From NCBI GenBank assembly GCA_023014335.1, contig JAECYW010000011.1, positions 930,001-994,000 on the forward strand: a stretch of 64,000 nt of DNA, read 5' to 3'. Each line of letters opens with the position of its first letter. Positions within the stretch are counted from its first letter, which is position 1. The position numbers were made by a program, and so were the translations under genes. Positions 23,061-35,018 of the stretch are shown here, one piece after another. The stretch comes from Galerina marginata (Eukaryota > Basidiomycota > Agaricomycetes > Agaricales > Galerinaceae). The notes beneath the pieces were generated by a model. It saw only the letters and a program-made list of their open reading frames with translations. It was not told the DNA's origin and did not search any database.

Positions 23061-23728
23061 TCCAACATTCACCGGATGACTTCCCGAACGTCTCCAACTA
23101 TAAACAACATACAACCCTCACGACGTTGACGGCCGAATATCCTAGAGACCTCACTGCAAGTGGGCTTACATTGTCAGAAGGTCAATCTGGGGCTTCCATT
23201 CTTCTCCTAAAAGTAAGCCAATTATCTGCCAAAAGCACCGAACGTTCATCTCACCCTCTTCAATGGGATTAGGCCGAAGCGTCATTCATGAACACGAAAG
23301 TGCTTTACTTGGTCTAGATCATCCGATGGTCATACACGAGGCGGTTTCTCCTTGCACTGAATGTTCACAAGATGCACCACGTTTTCGGTTTTTCCAGTAT
23401 CGCAGGATATGTCGTCAGAATTTGGACGATCATCCGCCGCGAATCCATTGCGGGTGGGGTTCCTATCCTGTCTTATCTCGTCAATTACCCAGCTTCTTGG
23501 GCACTTACTCAGCCCTTGAGTGCGATAGAAGCCACTTTCATACTCCATGGGTACGTGTCATATTTGACGGACCCAGAGTCCTTACTCATGTCCTTATTTC
23601 CGTCTCCTCAGCTCTTCTGTCGAGCTTCGATTCACTTCGCTAGCAAGTCGACTTCTTGGCATCCCGTGACACGACGCGTCGGGTGACCATCAGCGCGCGC
23701 CGCGGAGCTCCAGAATTTCGAGCTCCGT
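23061..23728. other. Coding-like stretch, unresolved
   Basis: An open frame from 22940 runs in a second phase to a good donor at 23212. Another open stretch at 23340-23686 reads as a hydrophobic, protein-like sequence. They may be further exons of the 22495 gene, but no set of splices makes a single model I can defend. Confidence 0.3.
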
Positions 23729-26473
23729 ATGAAAACGCGTTTACACAACGAACGCGGTCTTGCACGTGACATTTCTCTTATCACCCCAACACTCATGTCA
23801 AACCATCTTCCGCCTCTCCCAATGTCGACGGGGGGACAAAGAAATCGCAATTACGCCCAGGATTTATACCACAAAACCACCTCAAACCAGTACTCTCGCT
23901 ACGGGACGCAATCCCCGTTCTCGAGCTCACCGCCACGCTCGTCTTCGCCTCCTCGGACGCCATACATGGCGAGACATGCATACGGCTACGCACACATAAG
24001 GACGAGCCCGGAAATCAGCGCTGACATCCCTTTTCGCGGCCTGAGCGAACATGTTGAAGATCCGTCGTCGTCCTGGGACCCGCATTTTTCAAGAAATGTG
24101 CATTTCAAGTCGTCAACAACCGCATACAGCCGCATCGCCGACACACCGGAATACGCAGAGGACCACTACTACCCACCCACCTCTGATTTTGACGTTTCTG
24201 AGCTATCAGAAGACGTCGACCACGACATTCGGGATGTGGACTCTGAGCACACCAGCGATGGTGCGCCAGGTCAGAGCTCCGGTGTCTTTTCGGACAGCGA
24301 GGAGGAGGAAGCGCAGGAAGACGAGGACAACTTTTTTGCGCTCGGATTTGGTGGGAGCCGACGGACGTTCTTCCGCACATCTGCTGAGCGTGGCCAGTGG
24401 AAGACGAATCCCATGCCAGTCAAACCGACGGTCTCCCTCGTGCCATCCAGAAATTCCGTCCCTACCCTGTCCCGGGTATCGACCCCGACTCTGGTTGCTC
24501 CCTCGCGGACTATATCGGAGCCTGCCCCGTCCACCTCGGCGCCAGAAACAAGCTTTGTTCCAGTTTTAACGCATGATCTCCCGGATCGCACGACACAATC
24601 TCTCGCTCCAATCAACACGGACGAGTCTATTCCCAGCACCAGCACCAGCACCAGCACCAGTCCTACCGAGGATGAAGTCGAATCTCCGCAGACGATGCCG
24701 TCGTTGAGCAGCGATCGCGATAGTAGCTTGGACGCAGACGACCATGATCATGACCACGATATGGCACCGTCGCCTTTACCCCCATCGTCCCCGCCACTTT
24801 CCCCTATGAGCTTCTCTGTGTCGATCATGTCGAGATCGGTATCCCCATTGTCGTTCTCTCCTGACTCGCCGGCGATGAGGGGTTCATCGCCGTTATCGGA
24901 TATCCCTGACGATGAAGATGAAGACGTAGATGTAGAGAACACACAACTACCAGCTACTGTCTCTGACGTTCTGGATCCACTCCCTGAATCTGTGAGTTGG
25001 GCACTGCGTTTATTGCGTTGCTCTCTTTCGAGTTTCTCACCACAATTATTCAGGCTTTGCCCACCCAACCTGCACCGCTGTCCTTCGATTCAACCTCTTC
25101 CACATCCGAGTCACTCGTATCTGGCTCCCCAAACCCCGCAGAATCAACTTTGCTTTCAATGGCTGAGCTTGAGCATGTGAAGCAAACCCCGCTCGGCGAT
25201 GACGCTGATGCTGATTACGCTTCCGCTTCGATTACCACGGATCTACCTCTGGCCGCCAGCGAGAAGGCAGGTGGCACGTCAGATACGTTGGTTGCTCTGG
25301 ATCTGGTGATATCATCTCCCGATGATGTTGCTCTTCCTGCTGCTCCTTCACCTATTTCGAGAAATCCAACACCGCCCGTCAAGAAGGGCAGATATGCTGG
25401 CCCGCAGGATGCTGCTCAGAAGACGGAGACTGATATACTGCAGGAGAAGAGCGGTGGTCAACGGTCTTCGCCAGATGTTGCAGTGACGACTGCTCCTCCG
25501 ATGAAAGAGCAAAAGAAGGAAAAGAGGAAGAAGGAGCAGGGTTTGGATGGTCCGGTCAAGAAGAAACGGAAGACCGAGGTACAGGGTGCCGCTGAGGCTG
25601 AGGCCTCCTCGTCAGGATCCAAGGCTTCTGGCGTCGGTAAAACCAAAGCTGCATCGACCGGGAACTTGAAGAAGACCAAGGAGAAGGTTGCTGGGAAGAG
25701 AAAGGCCGAGCAGGAGGACGGCGTGGATGATGTCAATGCTGCTAGTTCCGACGCGGATAGCGCGCCTAAGATGAAGAAGCAGAAGCCGAATCACGCTGAG
25801 GCCTCCACGTCATCTCATGCCGGCAACAGCAAACCCAGTAAACCTCGCCGGCGCTCGAAAGCGCGCGGGTCTTCCAGCTACCAGAACGGCTCTGACGACG
25901 ACGAGGCCCAGTCCAAGACCAAGGCCAAGGCTCAGGCTCAGGCCCCTCCAGCTCCGGACCCAGAAACCGCTGCTCTACACGCCCAGATATGCGGACTGCT
26001 GATCGAGACGATGGCGATGTCGCGCGCGTCGTCGTTGCCCGTGTCGTCTTTGTTCAAGTTGGTGATGCAGGAGCAGCCGTCGCTGAAGACGCAGAGGACG
26101 GATAAGGAGTGGATGAAGCTTTTTGATTTGGTGTTGCATTTTGGGGAGGCGGGGAGGGGGAGTGGTGTTTTTGGGAAGGTTGAGAGTAGTGGGAAGGTGG
26201 GTTTTTCTTTCCTCTTCGTTTTCGTTTTCGTTTTGTTTTGCGTTGAATTTTTTCAAACTGTTGCTGATCTGTTTTCTTTAGGATGACTCTGATCGCCCGC
26301 TTGAGGCTCAGTGGTTTTACGTTCCCGAGCTGGATGAGGACCAGGAGAGGGCGACGCTGATCAGGGCGATGATGCCGCGTCCGGCGAAGAGGAGCGAGAC
26401 GAAGAAGTATAAGCAGTATTATTGGCGGCCGCTTGATAAGATATCGAGGTGGGATCCTGAGGATGAGCTGTAG
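23729..26473 (+). CDS. Large disordered nuclear-type protein with conserved C-terminal domain
   Basis: This model predicts 865 residues from three exons (23729-24991, 25054-26196, 26282-26473), all in phase. Residues 1-700 are low complexity: S/P/T-rich, with an acidic patch (SDSEEEEAQEDEDNFF), a short HDHDHD tract, and an STSTSTST run encoded by a CAGCAC repeat at 24635-24660. Several basic clusters could be nuclear localisation signals (VKKGR, KKKRKTE, KRRR-like). The last ~170 residues look folded (HAQICGLLIETMAMSRASSL, MKLFDLVLHFGEAGRGSGVF, QWFYVPELDEDQERA, YYWRPLDKISRWDPEDEL). They resemble a chromatin- or transcription-associated domain, but I cannot name it. A second in-frame ATG at 23795 is an equally possible start. 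Confidence 0.7.
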
Positions 26474-26801
26474 CCCTTTCCTTTTCTTTTATTTTCTTTC
26501 TTTCCTTTCTTTTTTTGAGTTAAACTTTTTCTTCGACGTCGGGTTTGAATTTTTTGTAGCTTTTTATTCTTTTCTGTTCTTTTTTCTGCATGGATTTTTT
26601 TTTTCTCGGCTTTCGAACTATCTTCCATCCTCATTTTCCATTGCATCTTTTTCACTCCACTGCGTTCAGGTCGTATGGACGGTCGCATCGGAGCTTGCGT
26701 CGGTTATTTTCTTCCCGAACCCGATACCTGAGGTCACTTTTTAGTTAGTACATGAGTCACTTTTCAGAAGAAATTTTAATTCACTTGTAGCCTCTCTCAT
26801 C
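26474..26801. other. 3' UTR / promoter gap
   Basis: The first ~150 bases are strongly T-rich and follow a stop codon, as expected of a 3' UTR. The remainder precedes the acetyltransferase start. Confidence 0.5.
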
Positions 26802-27572
26802 ATGTCCATGATCAACTCGTATAAACCGGCTGATTTCACCAAGGTCGACATATCCTTCAAAGACCCTTATGATATCAACAGTAAAATTCCGGTTCCTTCT
26901 CTGCTAGAAACCGAACGCGTCCAAGTGGTCCCGTTCATCCCTGCGATCCACGGGGAGGTATTCTACAACGAACACGCGAAACACCCATCCTTGGGGGAAT
27001 ACCTGCCTCTAATATGGACAACCTACGAAAACTTCCTCGCGTTCATGGAGCTCCTTTTCCGACAAGACCCCGACTCGGTCCTCTTCGCCATCATCGATAA
27101 AACCCAACCACCCTCCTCTGATCCGGGAGGCGCCAACATCCCACACGGCCGCATCGCAGGTGTAATCGGGTGGCTCCACGGCTCGCCGCACACGCGCTCG
27201 CTCGAGATCGGGCCTGTCATCATCCTCCCCGCGTTCCAGCGCACGCACGTGTCGACCAATGCGATTGGGCTGCTGTTAAGGTACGCGCTGGACCGCCCGG
27301 GGCAGGGCGGGCTTGGGTACCGCCGCGTTGCGTGGTGCGCGGATCCGAGGAACGAGGCGAGTGTTAGGGCGGCGGAGAAGATGGGGTTTGTGAGGGAGGG
27401 TGTGTTGAGGTGGACGTGGGAGCTGCCGGAGGGGAAGGAGGGGAAGGAGATTGTGAGTGAGGGAGAGAGGGGGGCGGGGAGGGGGAGGGATAGTGCTGTT
27501 CTGTCGTTGTGTTGGGATGAGTGGGAGGGTGGGACGAGGGACGTGGTGTTGGAGAGGATGGCGAAGGTGTAG
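26802..27572 (+). CDS. GNAT-family N-acetyltransferase
   Basis: A single-exon gene of 256 residues. The layout matches RimJ/RimL-like acetyltransferases (Acetyltransf_3): an N-terminal strand with LETERVQVVPF, then GRIAGVIGWLHGS, SLEIGPVIILPAFQRTHVSTNA (the acetyl-CoA pyrophosphate-binding region), and the C-terminal RVAWCADPRNEASVRAAEKM and GFVREGVLRW. The last two blocks are the classic N-x-x-S-x-x-x-x-x-K-x-G-F motif. The substrate, whether a protein N terminus, an amine or a small molecule, cannot be told from sequence. The coding GC content is high in the 3' half (27180-27500). Only 117 bases separate it from the next gene, also on the plus strand. Confidence 0.85.
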   Translation: MSMINSYKPADFTKVDISFKDPYDINSKIPVPSLLETERVQVVPFIPAIHGEVFYNEHAKHPSLGEYLPLIWTTYENFLAFMELLFRQDPDSVLFAIIDKTQPPSSDPGGANIPHGRIAGVIGWLHGSPHTRSLEIGPVIILPAFQRTHVSTNAIGLLLRYALDRPGQGGLGYRRVAWCADPRNEASVRAAEKMGFVREGVLRWTWELPEGKEGKEIVSEGERGAGRGRDSAVLSLCWDEWEGGTRDVVLERMAKV

Positions 27573-27689
27573 TAGCCCCTATTTTTGCGGGACACTTCGG
27601 TCCGGAGTGCTTCAATGAAATATGTTTCAACTTGGTCTTGTCTCCTGTATAACTTGAATCTACGTCGTCCTGCTTGTCTAAAAGTTACT

Positions 27690-28752
27690 ATGGACGACGG
27701 TGCACCTCGACTTCCTCAAGACGTAGAGCGCTTAATTTTCCGAGCGACTGCGTCTGCCGCAGGTAATGATGTGAAAGGTATGGCAAGGCTGATGCTTGTG
27801 GCTAAACGCGTTTGTGAATGGTGAGTCGAGAAGAAAAAAAATACTACCCTTGGAATAATATCTTTGAACTAAATTATAGGATACGGCCGATCCTATATCA
27901 AGTTTTCAACTCATCAACCCTTTCTCGATTCCCGGATTTCAGAGGAGACCCAGGCATTCTCGGAGAAGTCGGTAAATTCGCAAAACATCTTTCCATAGGT
28001 AACAGCACCACCTCCGAAGACCTCATCCGCCTTCTACTTGCATGTCCAGACATCGAGGACATCGCCATTTGGCACGGGAAGTTCAGCTTGTACTACCCTG
28101 CCCTCCACCTTTTCCGTATCCCTCTCAAACGCCTCTCTGCGAACATCAAGCTCGGACTGGAGTGTTTCGACTTGAGAGCGCCGCCGTTCCCCGACCTGAC
28201 CCATCTTGAAGTGTCCTCCTTCGAGTTCAGGTCCTGGTCCGAGCATCCCTGGTCCGATCATCCCTGGGCGCTCGCGTCCCTCCGCAGCCTCACGCACCTC
28301 GCTATCAACTGCGAAAAAGGGCTCCTCGACGTGGGTATAGCGAAGGACATCCTGCTTCACTGTCCCCGTCTGCAGGTATATGTGCTGCTTATGAACCAGT
28401 GTCAGTGCCGGGAATGCGCTGCCGAGGAAAGAAGGTTCGCGGAGGTTGATAGTGATAGGCTTGTGCTGGTTTTGTATAGGGAGGAATACTACCAGCGGAT
28501 GATGGATTGGGAGAGAGGCGCTCGTGGGGGGGTGGATTTTTGGGTTATTGGGGAGCAGTTTTGTATGGCGAGAAGAGGCGAGTCCTTTTTTTTTTTTTGG
28601 TTGTGTTGGTCTTTGTTGAATAAGGAAAGATTGGGTTTCTTTTTGGGATAGCCAAGTTCCTGCGGAATAATTCGCAGAGATGGATATCTGTGTTTTTTAA
28701 GTGGGAGAAGGAGCTGAATGCTAGAGGACGGGAGTGGTATTTTAGTCTGTAG
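27690..28752 (+). CDS. F-box-like protein, short paralog A
   Basis: This model predicts 309 residues from three exons (27690-27820, 27880-28577, 28652-28752). The start is an F-box-like helix set (LPQDVERLIFRATA, ARLMLVAKRVCEWIRPILYQ) that in this agaric family would contact Skp1 of an SCF ubiquitin ligase. The rest is a degenerate leucine-rich region (LLACPDIEDIAIW, FPDLTHLEVSSF, LRSLTHLAINCE). It ends WEKELNARGREWYFSL. The second intron begins GCGAGT, a GC rather than GT donor. The paralog at 31002 has a GC donor at the same place, and only this splice keeps the two C termini aligned. The target substrate is unknown. Confidence 0.8.
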
Positions 28753-29517
28753 CCTTTTGATTTCTATATTTGGATGTTTGGAGGAGTGGGTCCACTCTCG
28801 GTGATGCAGTCGAACTCCTTGCCTCTTCAAACGGATGCTCGCGTCCTTAGCGGTGCCTTGCTCTTTTAAGTGCGCACTAATTGTAAGGGAGGATTACCGT
28901 AGCAGAGGTGACTCTTGCATTTTTTGATTCTAATTACCTGAAAGAGTGAATGACCTGAATTCCTCGAAAAAAAATATTACAGCTGGGCAACGGCCAGAAT
29001 TTAGGTAACCACTTGACTCGGATTACGAACACGCGTAGAACGCGTCTATAATTTAGTAACACTGACCGTTAACAGAGTTCCAAACGCTATTGACAAGGAT
29101 GGAAGTTCTACAAACGTCTGATGGTTGAGCATTAAATAAGCGCTGAGCGCTTGAGCATGATAACTTATATCGAGGCCTGGCCGCTCTACTTCTGAGTTTA
29201 TTGGTACGGCAAGGATTTAAAGTACCGTGTTTTTTTCCGTACGCTTGTAAAACTTGGGAGAGGGAAGGAGTACATTACCGGGAAGGTCCATATTCGACCC
29301 AAAGTTTCAGTAAACTGTTATTAGTTATACGCATTTCAGACCTTTTATGATAGGCTTCAATGTCTCAGAGACATCCTGACAGTGCGCTGCAGGTATTCGC
29401 TCAGTGGTAGGTACTAACCTGACCCGTTTGTTGCAAAAGTGGGAATTTTTGAGCAGGTAAGCACAAAGAAGAGCTGCAGCGCACATTGGATGATATTACA
29501 AAAGCAGGGATACTGGC
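28753..29517. other. Convergent intergenic region
   Basis: 765 bases between convergent genes. It holds a short palindrome (ACGCGTAGAACGCGT near 29030), but no gene or tRNA is seen. Confidence 0.45.
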
Positions 29518-30582
29518 TTAGGATGAACTCCCCCAAAGAACTTTAATTTTCTGACCAAGTGTCATTGTCTTGAGGTCAAGCCGCCTAGTCCCCTCAAGGG
29601 TCCGAGTTCGGAACTCCTGTGAGAATATTGTCGGATAATCCGCCTCGACGCTGCGAATCTAAACAGGAGTACATCAATCAACAGCTACTATCCGAGCTTG
29701 TGAGACAGCCAACCTTGCCAGTGTACTGCTCGTATTCCCCTTTCAGTTCGACCCACTTGGCCTCTAGTGCTTTCTTGCGCAGGGCTCCATAACCGGCTTG
29801 GAGCCTCCTCTCGGTCGACGTCTGAAGCATATGCATCTGATTCCACCACTTTGCATAAGCCTTGACACTATCGCCTAATTTTTCTAACACCTCGATGTTA
29901 TTCGCCAGTTCCGCTTTCCCTGTCAAAGACCACGTTCAATGTACTAGTAGCGGGAATTAACAGGGGACTTGCTGGATTTTTTTACGCCGTACGTGCGGAT
30001 TAGCTTACAAGTAGGCAATATAATCAGTTTATTCGTAAACTTGACGAAGGCGCGACAACTTACGCTGTTGACAGTGCTATGAACCTCTCCAAACTCGTTC
30101 GCCGATCGATTTGCTACCTTTGTTCCTTCAGCGGCAATTTTTGACATGGCTTCCAAGTAGTCCTTTCGTTCTGAATCACGACTATTGGAAACAGCACGAT
30201 GTAGCTGAGAGTATGTTAGCACCTCATCAGCTAAGGTATACCCCAGCTGAGATGCTAAAACACTGGAGTGTATCGCTCGGGCGTAGCTCTTTGCGATATC
30301 TAACATCGATGCATTGGATTTTCCAGTGACTCGGAAAAAGCTGAGGTGTTGAATTATACTTGAGTATGAACTCACTAAACGCCAAGTCAGGGAAAAAATA
30401 AATACGCACGACGTTTTCATCTGGTACCAAGGCATGAGCACCTCCAATGCCGCTCTAGTTGACTCGGCTAGCTGTTCCAAGTCGGCCGCCTGCTCAGGGA
30501 GGAGGAGAAAATTGTCCACTCCATCTGGCGAACTGATTTGATCGTGAACGGGAGGGAGTGGCAATATGAAGACTTCCGCCAT
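29518..30582 (-). CDS. Helical protein of unknown function
   Basis: This model predicts 275 residues from five exons (30582-30410, 30340-30064, 30003-29973, 29919-29714, 29658-29518), with every phase closed. It has no signal peptide. The sequence is almost entirely predicted helix, with the blocks DGVDNFLLLPEQAADLEQLA, MLDIAKSYARAIHSSVLASQ, GYTLADEVLTYSQLHRAVSN, EAMSKIAAEGTKVANRS and AELANNIEVLEKLGDSVKAY. The third intron appears to use a GC donor (GCAAGT at 29972). No other splice keeps the frame. I do not recognise the family; repeated long amphipathic helices could mean a coiled-coil or membrane-acting bundle. It sits between two F-box paralogs on the opposite strand. Confidence 0.65.
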
Positions 30583-31001
30583 TGTCAATGTCGCCGAGGT
30601 AAGACTAAGAATGACGGAAAGGTTACATATCGTCCCTTATACTAACGAAACAGGTGGTCGACAGCATGGAATCAATGAGGCACGTCTTATTGGTTCATTA
30701 GTTGAAGCATGGCCACTGCCTCAATTGGAAGAGATCATGATGGTCCGCATGAAGGTGTACCGCTTACATAATTGTTTGAAGTCGAATTCCTGGATTGGGG
30801 TTACGCTGCTCTTCTCCTCTCTTATCCGAGATTTTCGCGAGCTGCCGTCCAGTTATTTAAATCCCCAGGCTCGACCACTTTACAACTCTTATATAGGATT
30901 TCGGGAATCGTTCACGCTCTTTACACCCCCTTTCAACACCAACGTCAACTTTCGCAGATTTTCTTAACGTCAATTTATACCTTTAATCCAGCGAAGGCCA
31001 C
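30583..31001. other. Divergent promoter region
   Basis: 419 bases between divergent starts (helical protein, minus; F-box paralog B, plus). No separate gene is seen. Confidence 0.5.
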
Positions 31002-32067
31002 ATGTACTGCTTTCCTCCCTTTCCTCTAGATATAGAACGGTTGATTTTTGAAGTCGCTGCGGTTGAATATGGTCCGGACAGAAAAGCGGTGGCAAACTTA
31101 TTGCTGGTGGCGAAACGTGTCCACGACTGGTGAGTTAGGACACGAGATATCAGAAAGAGAAAATCCTCCTTGGAATGACATATCCGACTTTTCAGGATAC
31201 GTCCAATATTATATCATATCTTCACGCAACATAGGGTTCCACCTAAAGTTTCGCCTCCATTTCCAGATTTTGAAAAAAGACCTGATCTACTCGGAGAAGT
31301 CGGTAAATTTGCAAAACATCTCTTCATGGGCCCGCCTACTAAGGACAAGATGATGGACACCCTTCTGTTGTCATGCCCAAATGTCGAAGATCTCGCTCTT
31401 TGGTTTAGCTACCCTTTTCAACTCAAGCCATATCTTCCAACTATACAGAACCTCCCTCTCAAACGACTTTCTTGCTGTATTGACGAGCTGGAGCCGAAAG
31501 ACATTCAGAAGAAGCCATTTCGTAACCTGACCCATCTGGATATTTTCTATTTTGATTTTAACCATAATTTCCGGGAAAAGGGCATCAAAGCACTGCCAAG
31601 TCTACCCTATCTTACCCACCTTGCCATCGGGCTTGTGTTCCCTTCCAACATCGGCATAGACGCACTGAACAGCCTCTTGCTTGATTGCCCCCACCTGCGG
31701 ATTTTTGTCATTTTCTCGGAGAAGAACGATGACAAAGTCAAAGACCAAGAGGTGCAACTAGCAAGAATTGACAGTCTCAAGCTCGTATTGATAGTGTTGG
31801 GAAGTTATGCCGAAATGGGGGAAGATTGGCACAATGGCGCTCGTGGAGGGGTCGATTTCTGGATTTTCGCGGAACGCTTTTCTTCTGCGCGACGAGGCAA
31901 GTATTCCATAATTTATTTTTCTATCTGTAAAATTGACAGTCTTGAGGTTAACAGACAAACTGCTTGTCAATACTTCTCAGAGATGGCTTTTTATATCCTT
32001 TAATTGGGTAGTAGAGCTGAATGACCAAGGACTGGAATGGTATTCCAGGCTGCACCCAAAACGATGA
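31002..32067 (+). CDS. F-box-like protein, short paralog B
   Basis: This model predicts 313 residues from three exons (31002-31129, 31196-31896, 31955-32067). It aligns with paralog A end to end: LDIERLIFEVAA, LLLVAKRVHDWIRPILYH, LGEVGKFAKHLFMGP, NGARGGVDFWIFAERF, and a C terminus with NTSQRWLFISFNWVVELND. Both intron positions and phases are the same. The second intron starts with GCAAGT, a textbook GC-AG donor. A GT donor three bases downstream (GTATTC at 31900) would give a C terminus unlike the paralog. The role is inferred as a substrate receptor of an SCF-type ligase, with unknown target. It probably arose with A by local duplication. Confidence 0.8.
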
Positions 32068-32601
32068 ACAATTGTACAATGATTCCTTTCTACTCTTACA
32101 ATTCAACTAATTAACACTGGCAAAAGTCGCAACCAGTCGCCAAACTTAACTTTATGTCGAGTGTTCACTCAACTTGCTGCCGAAAGAGGTGGCTGCACTT
32201 TTATCTTGCATTTTCAATGGTTCATGATTGCGTGACTCACTCGTCCCCCCTAAGACTGGTTTCCACAGCTCATCCAGCTTGTGCGCTTAATATTATGTGG
32301 CTTCTCGGTACTCGTCGGGGTCGTCGGGGCAAAAGGAATGAGAGTCACATGTCATCCCAACACTTAACAAACACGATGATCAAACAACGCGATCGCACGT
32401 TGGACACCATAATTACTTTCCCAGAACCAAAAATGTACTTCAAGCGACAGTCATCAACAGTCTGCCCTCACGTTCGTTCAAGACTGTACGAATCCCAGTC
32501 CTGCATCTTTGGTGAGTGCTGCTCTTGTCAGGAGCATCTCAACGGTCATTTACTTGTTCAAGCAGGTCTTCAAGGAAACGATAGCAAGAACCAACTTGAA
32601 T
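32068..32601. other. Upstream region of F-box gene C
   Basis: An open frame before 32602 extends upstream to about 32509, and GTGAGT at 32511 is a good donor. A short first exon therefore probably exists here, but I could not find one in phase. Confidence 0.35.
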
Positions 32602-34794
32602 ATGAAACGTGTGGTCCAAAGCACTTCAGAACAAGTGAAGAATAAGGCTACAGCTACTGGAAAGAAAGCCGTGGGCCTGACCAAATCTTTGGTTGTACGC
32701 TCTATACCTGGTGTTACTAAACTCAAGCTTCCGGATCCACCGATACCGTACCTCCTCCTATCGAACGTACCTCCTTCGGATTCTCAGGCCATACTTATAT
32801 CGAATGCTTTACTACAGGCTGAGACAGAACAACAACGTCTGATGACCGACCTTGAGACAAATGGAAAGAACAATAGCGTTGGTTGGAAGATGGCTTGCAA
32901 GCACAAGATACAACAGGCCACGGAGTTCATCCGTCAACACAGATCCATTTTATCACCCATACGTCGATTGCCTCAGGAAATTCTCGAAGAATTGTTTAGG
33001 TGGACGGTTCCTTCAGGTTCAGAGAGGCAATGGTCCAATATCCCCTGGAAACTAGGACACATTTGCCGCGCTTGGAGGGCCAGTGCGCTGGCAGCATCAT
33101 TTCTCTGGAATTTTCTGCCTCCAATTACTTTGGACGAATCAGTGAAGTCAAGATATAGGACCGACATCGTCAATGAATTACTTATTCGCTCAGGCAAAAG
33201 ACCACTGGAAAAGCTCTATGTACACTCCCTGTCCGATATCATAGGGCACCCAATCATCGACATAATCTGTCGTCACTGTGAACGGTGGCAGTCCATCTCC
33301 TTCAATTCAACATTAACAACATTAGCAGCCTTTTCAGCGATCAAAGGTCGCCTGTTATGCCTTAAGAGCTTGACGTTGAGGATAATAGGAGGCGATGAAG
33401 ACGATGGAACACCTGCGCCACCACTCGATATGTTCGAAAACACTCCATTTTTGCAGGAACTCGGTGTATACGGAACGTATCCCAAGCGGCTAATCTTGCC
33501 CTTTTCGAGGTTGCTTTATTATAAGCAACGTAGCTTACAAGGAAGCTCAGCGCCAGGCGAGGTATTCGCATCCCCATTCCTTCAGAAGTTAATTCTTCTC
33601 AATCTTTTCGGCGATATCGGTCCCCTCCCAGTTTCAAATCTACCTTGCCTCGTCGAGTTGCAGATCTCCTCGACTCACGAATCCTTCAACGTTTCGTTTC
33701 TGGACAACCTTACCCTATCTGCGATTGAAGACATCAAAATTGATACCGTTCGAGGCAATGTTTTAAGGAGCCTCATCGCAGTGATGGGACGCTCTCCAAA
33801 CATGCATTCATTAAAATACCTCGGCGTCCGCGACAGATCTCTGCTACCTGGTGACCTGGCTGCCCTTTTGAAGCTTTCCCCAGGGCTCCTCAACTTGGAC
33901 ATAACAATACCATCGGCAAGTGATATTTACAAGCTGGCTACAGGGGACGAAGATGGGCCTCTAGTTCCCTCATTGAAGACGTGCATTTTTTACATCCTTG
34001 GTGGCTCAGTACCTTCAGAAGCATCTCGAGCTCTCAACGCCTTGGCTTCCTCACGATGCGAGATGTCACTGGGAGATGCCCAGCAGTCAAGCTACAACGA
34101 TGGTGTCCCAGACATCGAGGATTTACGACCTATTGGCTCATTGCGTATTCATCTTGGCTCCCCATTCCTCTTACGCAATAGCCGTCGGGGCATGGACGAG
34201 GGCTGGGACGCAATCGTACAGCAAGCTGCCCTAGAGAACTGGAGTGAATCAGCCAAGTCTGTTAATCTGCAGGCCCTGAGGAGGAGACTGCACCAAGGTC
34301 TCCCCGGTTATCGTCATGGGCCAAAGCTTAACACGAGATGGTTCAAGAACATGGACGGCATCCTCACAAGCATTGAGTCGATGGACTTATCAGACCCACA
34401 GGATATATATGTAAGTCCTTTTCGTCGACTCTTATCGTTATCATTGCTAACTGCAAGAAGCTCTCTGAGATCCATTTTTCAGTGAAACGCCTCGGCCAGT
34501 TAGTGATTTGGAACGACGATGAGTTCGATATTTCTAACCGGGCAAGCAATTTACTGAAGAAATGGAACTTGTTATTTAAACGAACCCTTGTAAACCGCCA
34601 CTGGGCTTTCCAAGGTACACACTCAATAGTTTATATTCCTGATAACCACCGTAAGTGATCTATGTGCTCTTATTACATCGTGCCCTGACATATCGTTCTC
34701 AGCTATTCGAAAAACTCTTGACTCACTAAATATTGTCTATGGGTTTTCTGCGGGGAGGCCGACGTTTGGTAACCACAACCATTTGATGAATTAA
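32602..34794 (+). CDS. F-box/leucine-rich protein, long paralog C
   Basis: This model predicts 697 residues from three exons (32602-34410, 34458-34650, 34703-34794). It begins with a basic N-terminal stretch, a conserved KLPDPPIPYLLLSNVPPSDS block and a helix (FIRQHRSILSPIRRLPQEIL). That helix leads into the F-box (EILEELFRWTV, WKLGHICRAWRASALAASFLW). About 450 residues of irregular leucine-rich repeats follow. The C terminus (WAFQGTHSIVYIPDN, then IRKTLDSLNIVYGF) is shared with the 35019 and 46638 genes, including two intron positions. The ATG at 32602 is conservative: the minus-strand paralog at 48944 has a six-codon first exon, so a similar small exon may be missing here. The likely role is substrate receptor of an SCF ubiquitin ligase. 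Confidence 0.8.
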
Positions 34795-35018
34795 GCGCCC
34801 GACGCCAGCAGCCCAAAACGCATTCGAGCCTTGTTGAATGTTCTCCTTCATTTGTCAGTCGACAACACTCAAATCGGCAGTTACTATATTATGTATTGGT
34901 GGTATGCTCTTCTGCGTGCTTTCTTTCCTTCACATGGTTTTAGTACAATCTGTAATCCGAGCTCAGCTATGTACATTTTGTTTCTCGATAGACAATCTCA
35001 CCCATAATTGTCCGAGTT

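Noticed and set aside
24635..24660. CAGCAC trinucleotide-type repeat
   Set aside because: A short in-frame microsatellite coding for Ser-Thr. It is ordinary in disordered fungal proteins and not a mobile or regulatory element.
29575..29625. Stretch with a tRNA-like TCCGAGTTCGGA motif
   Set aside because: No cloverleaf can be drawn around it, and it is coding sequence of the helical protein (exon 5).
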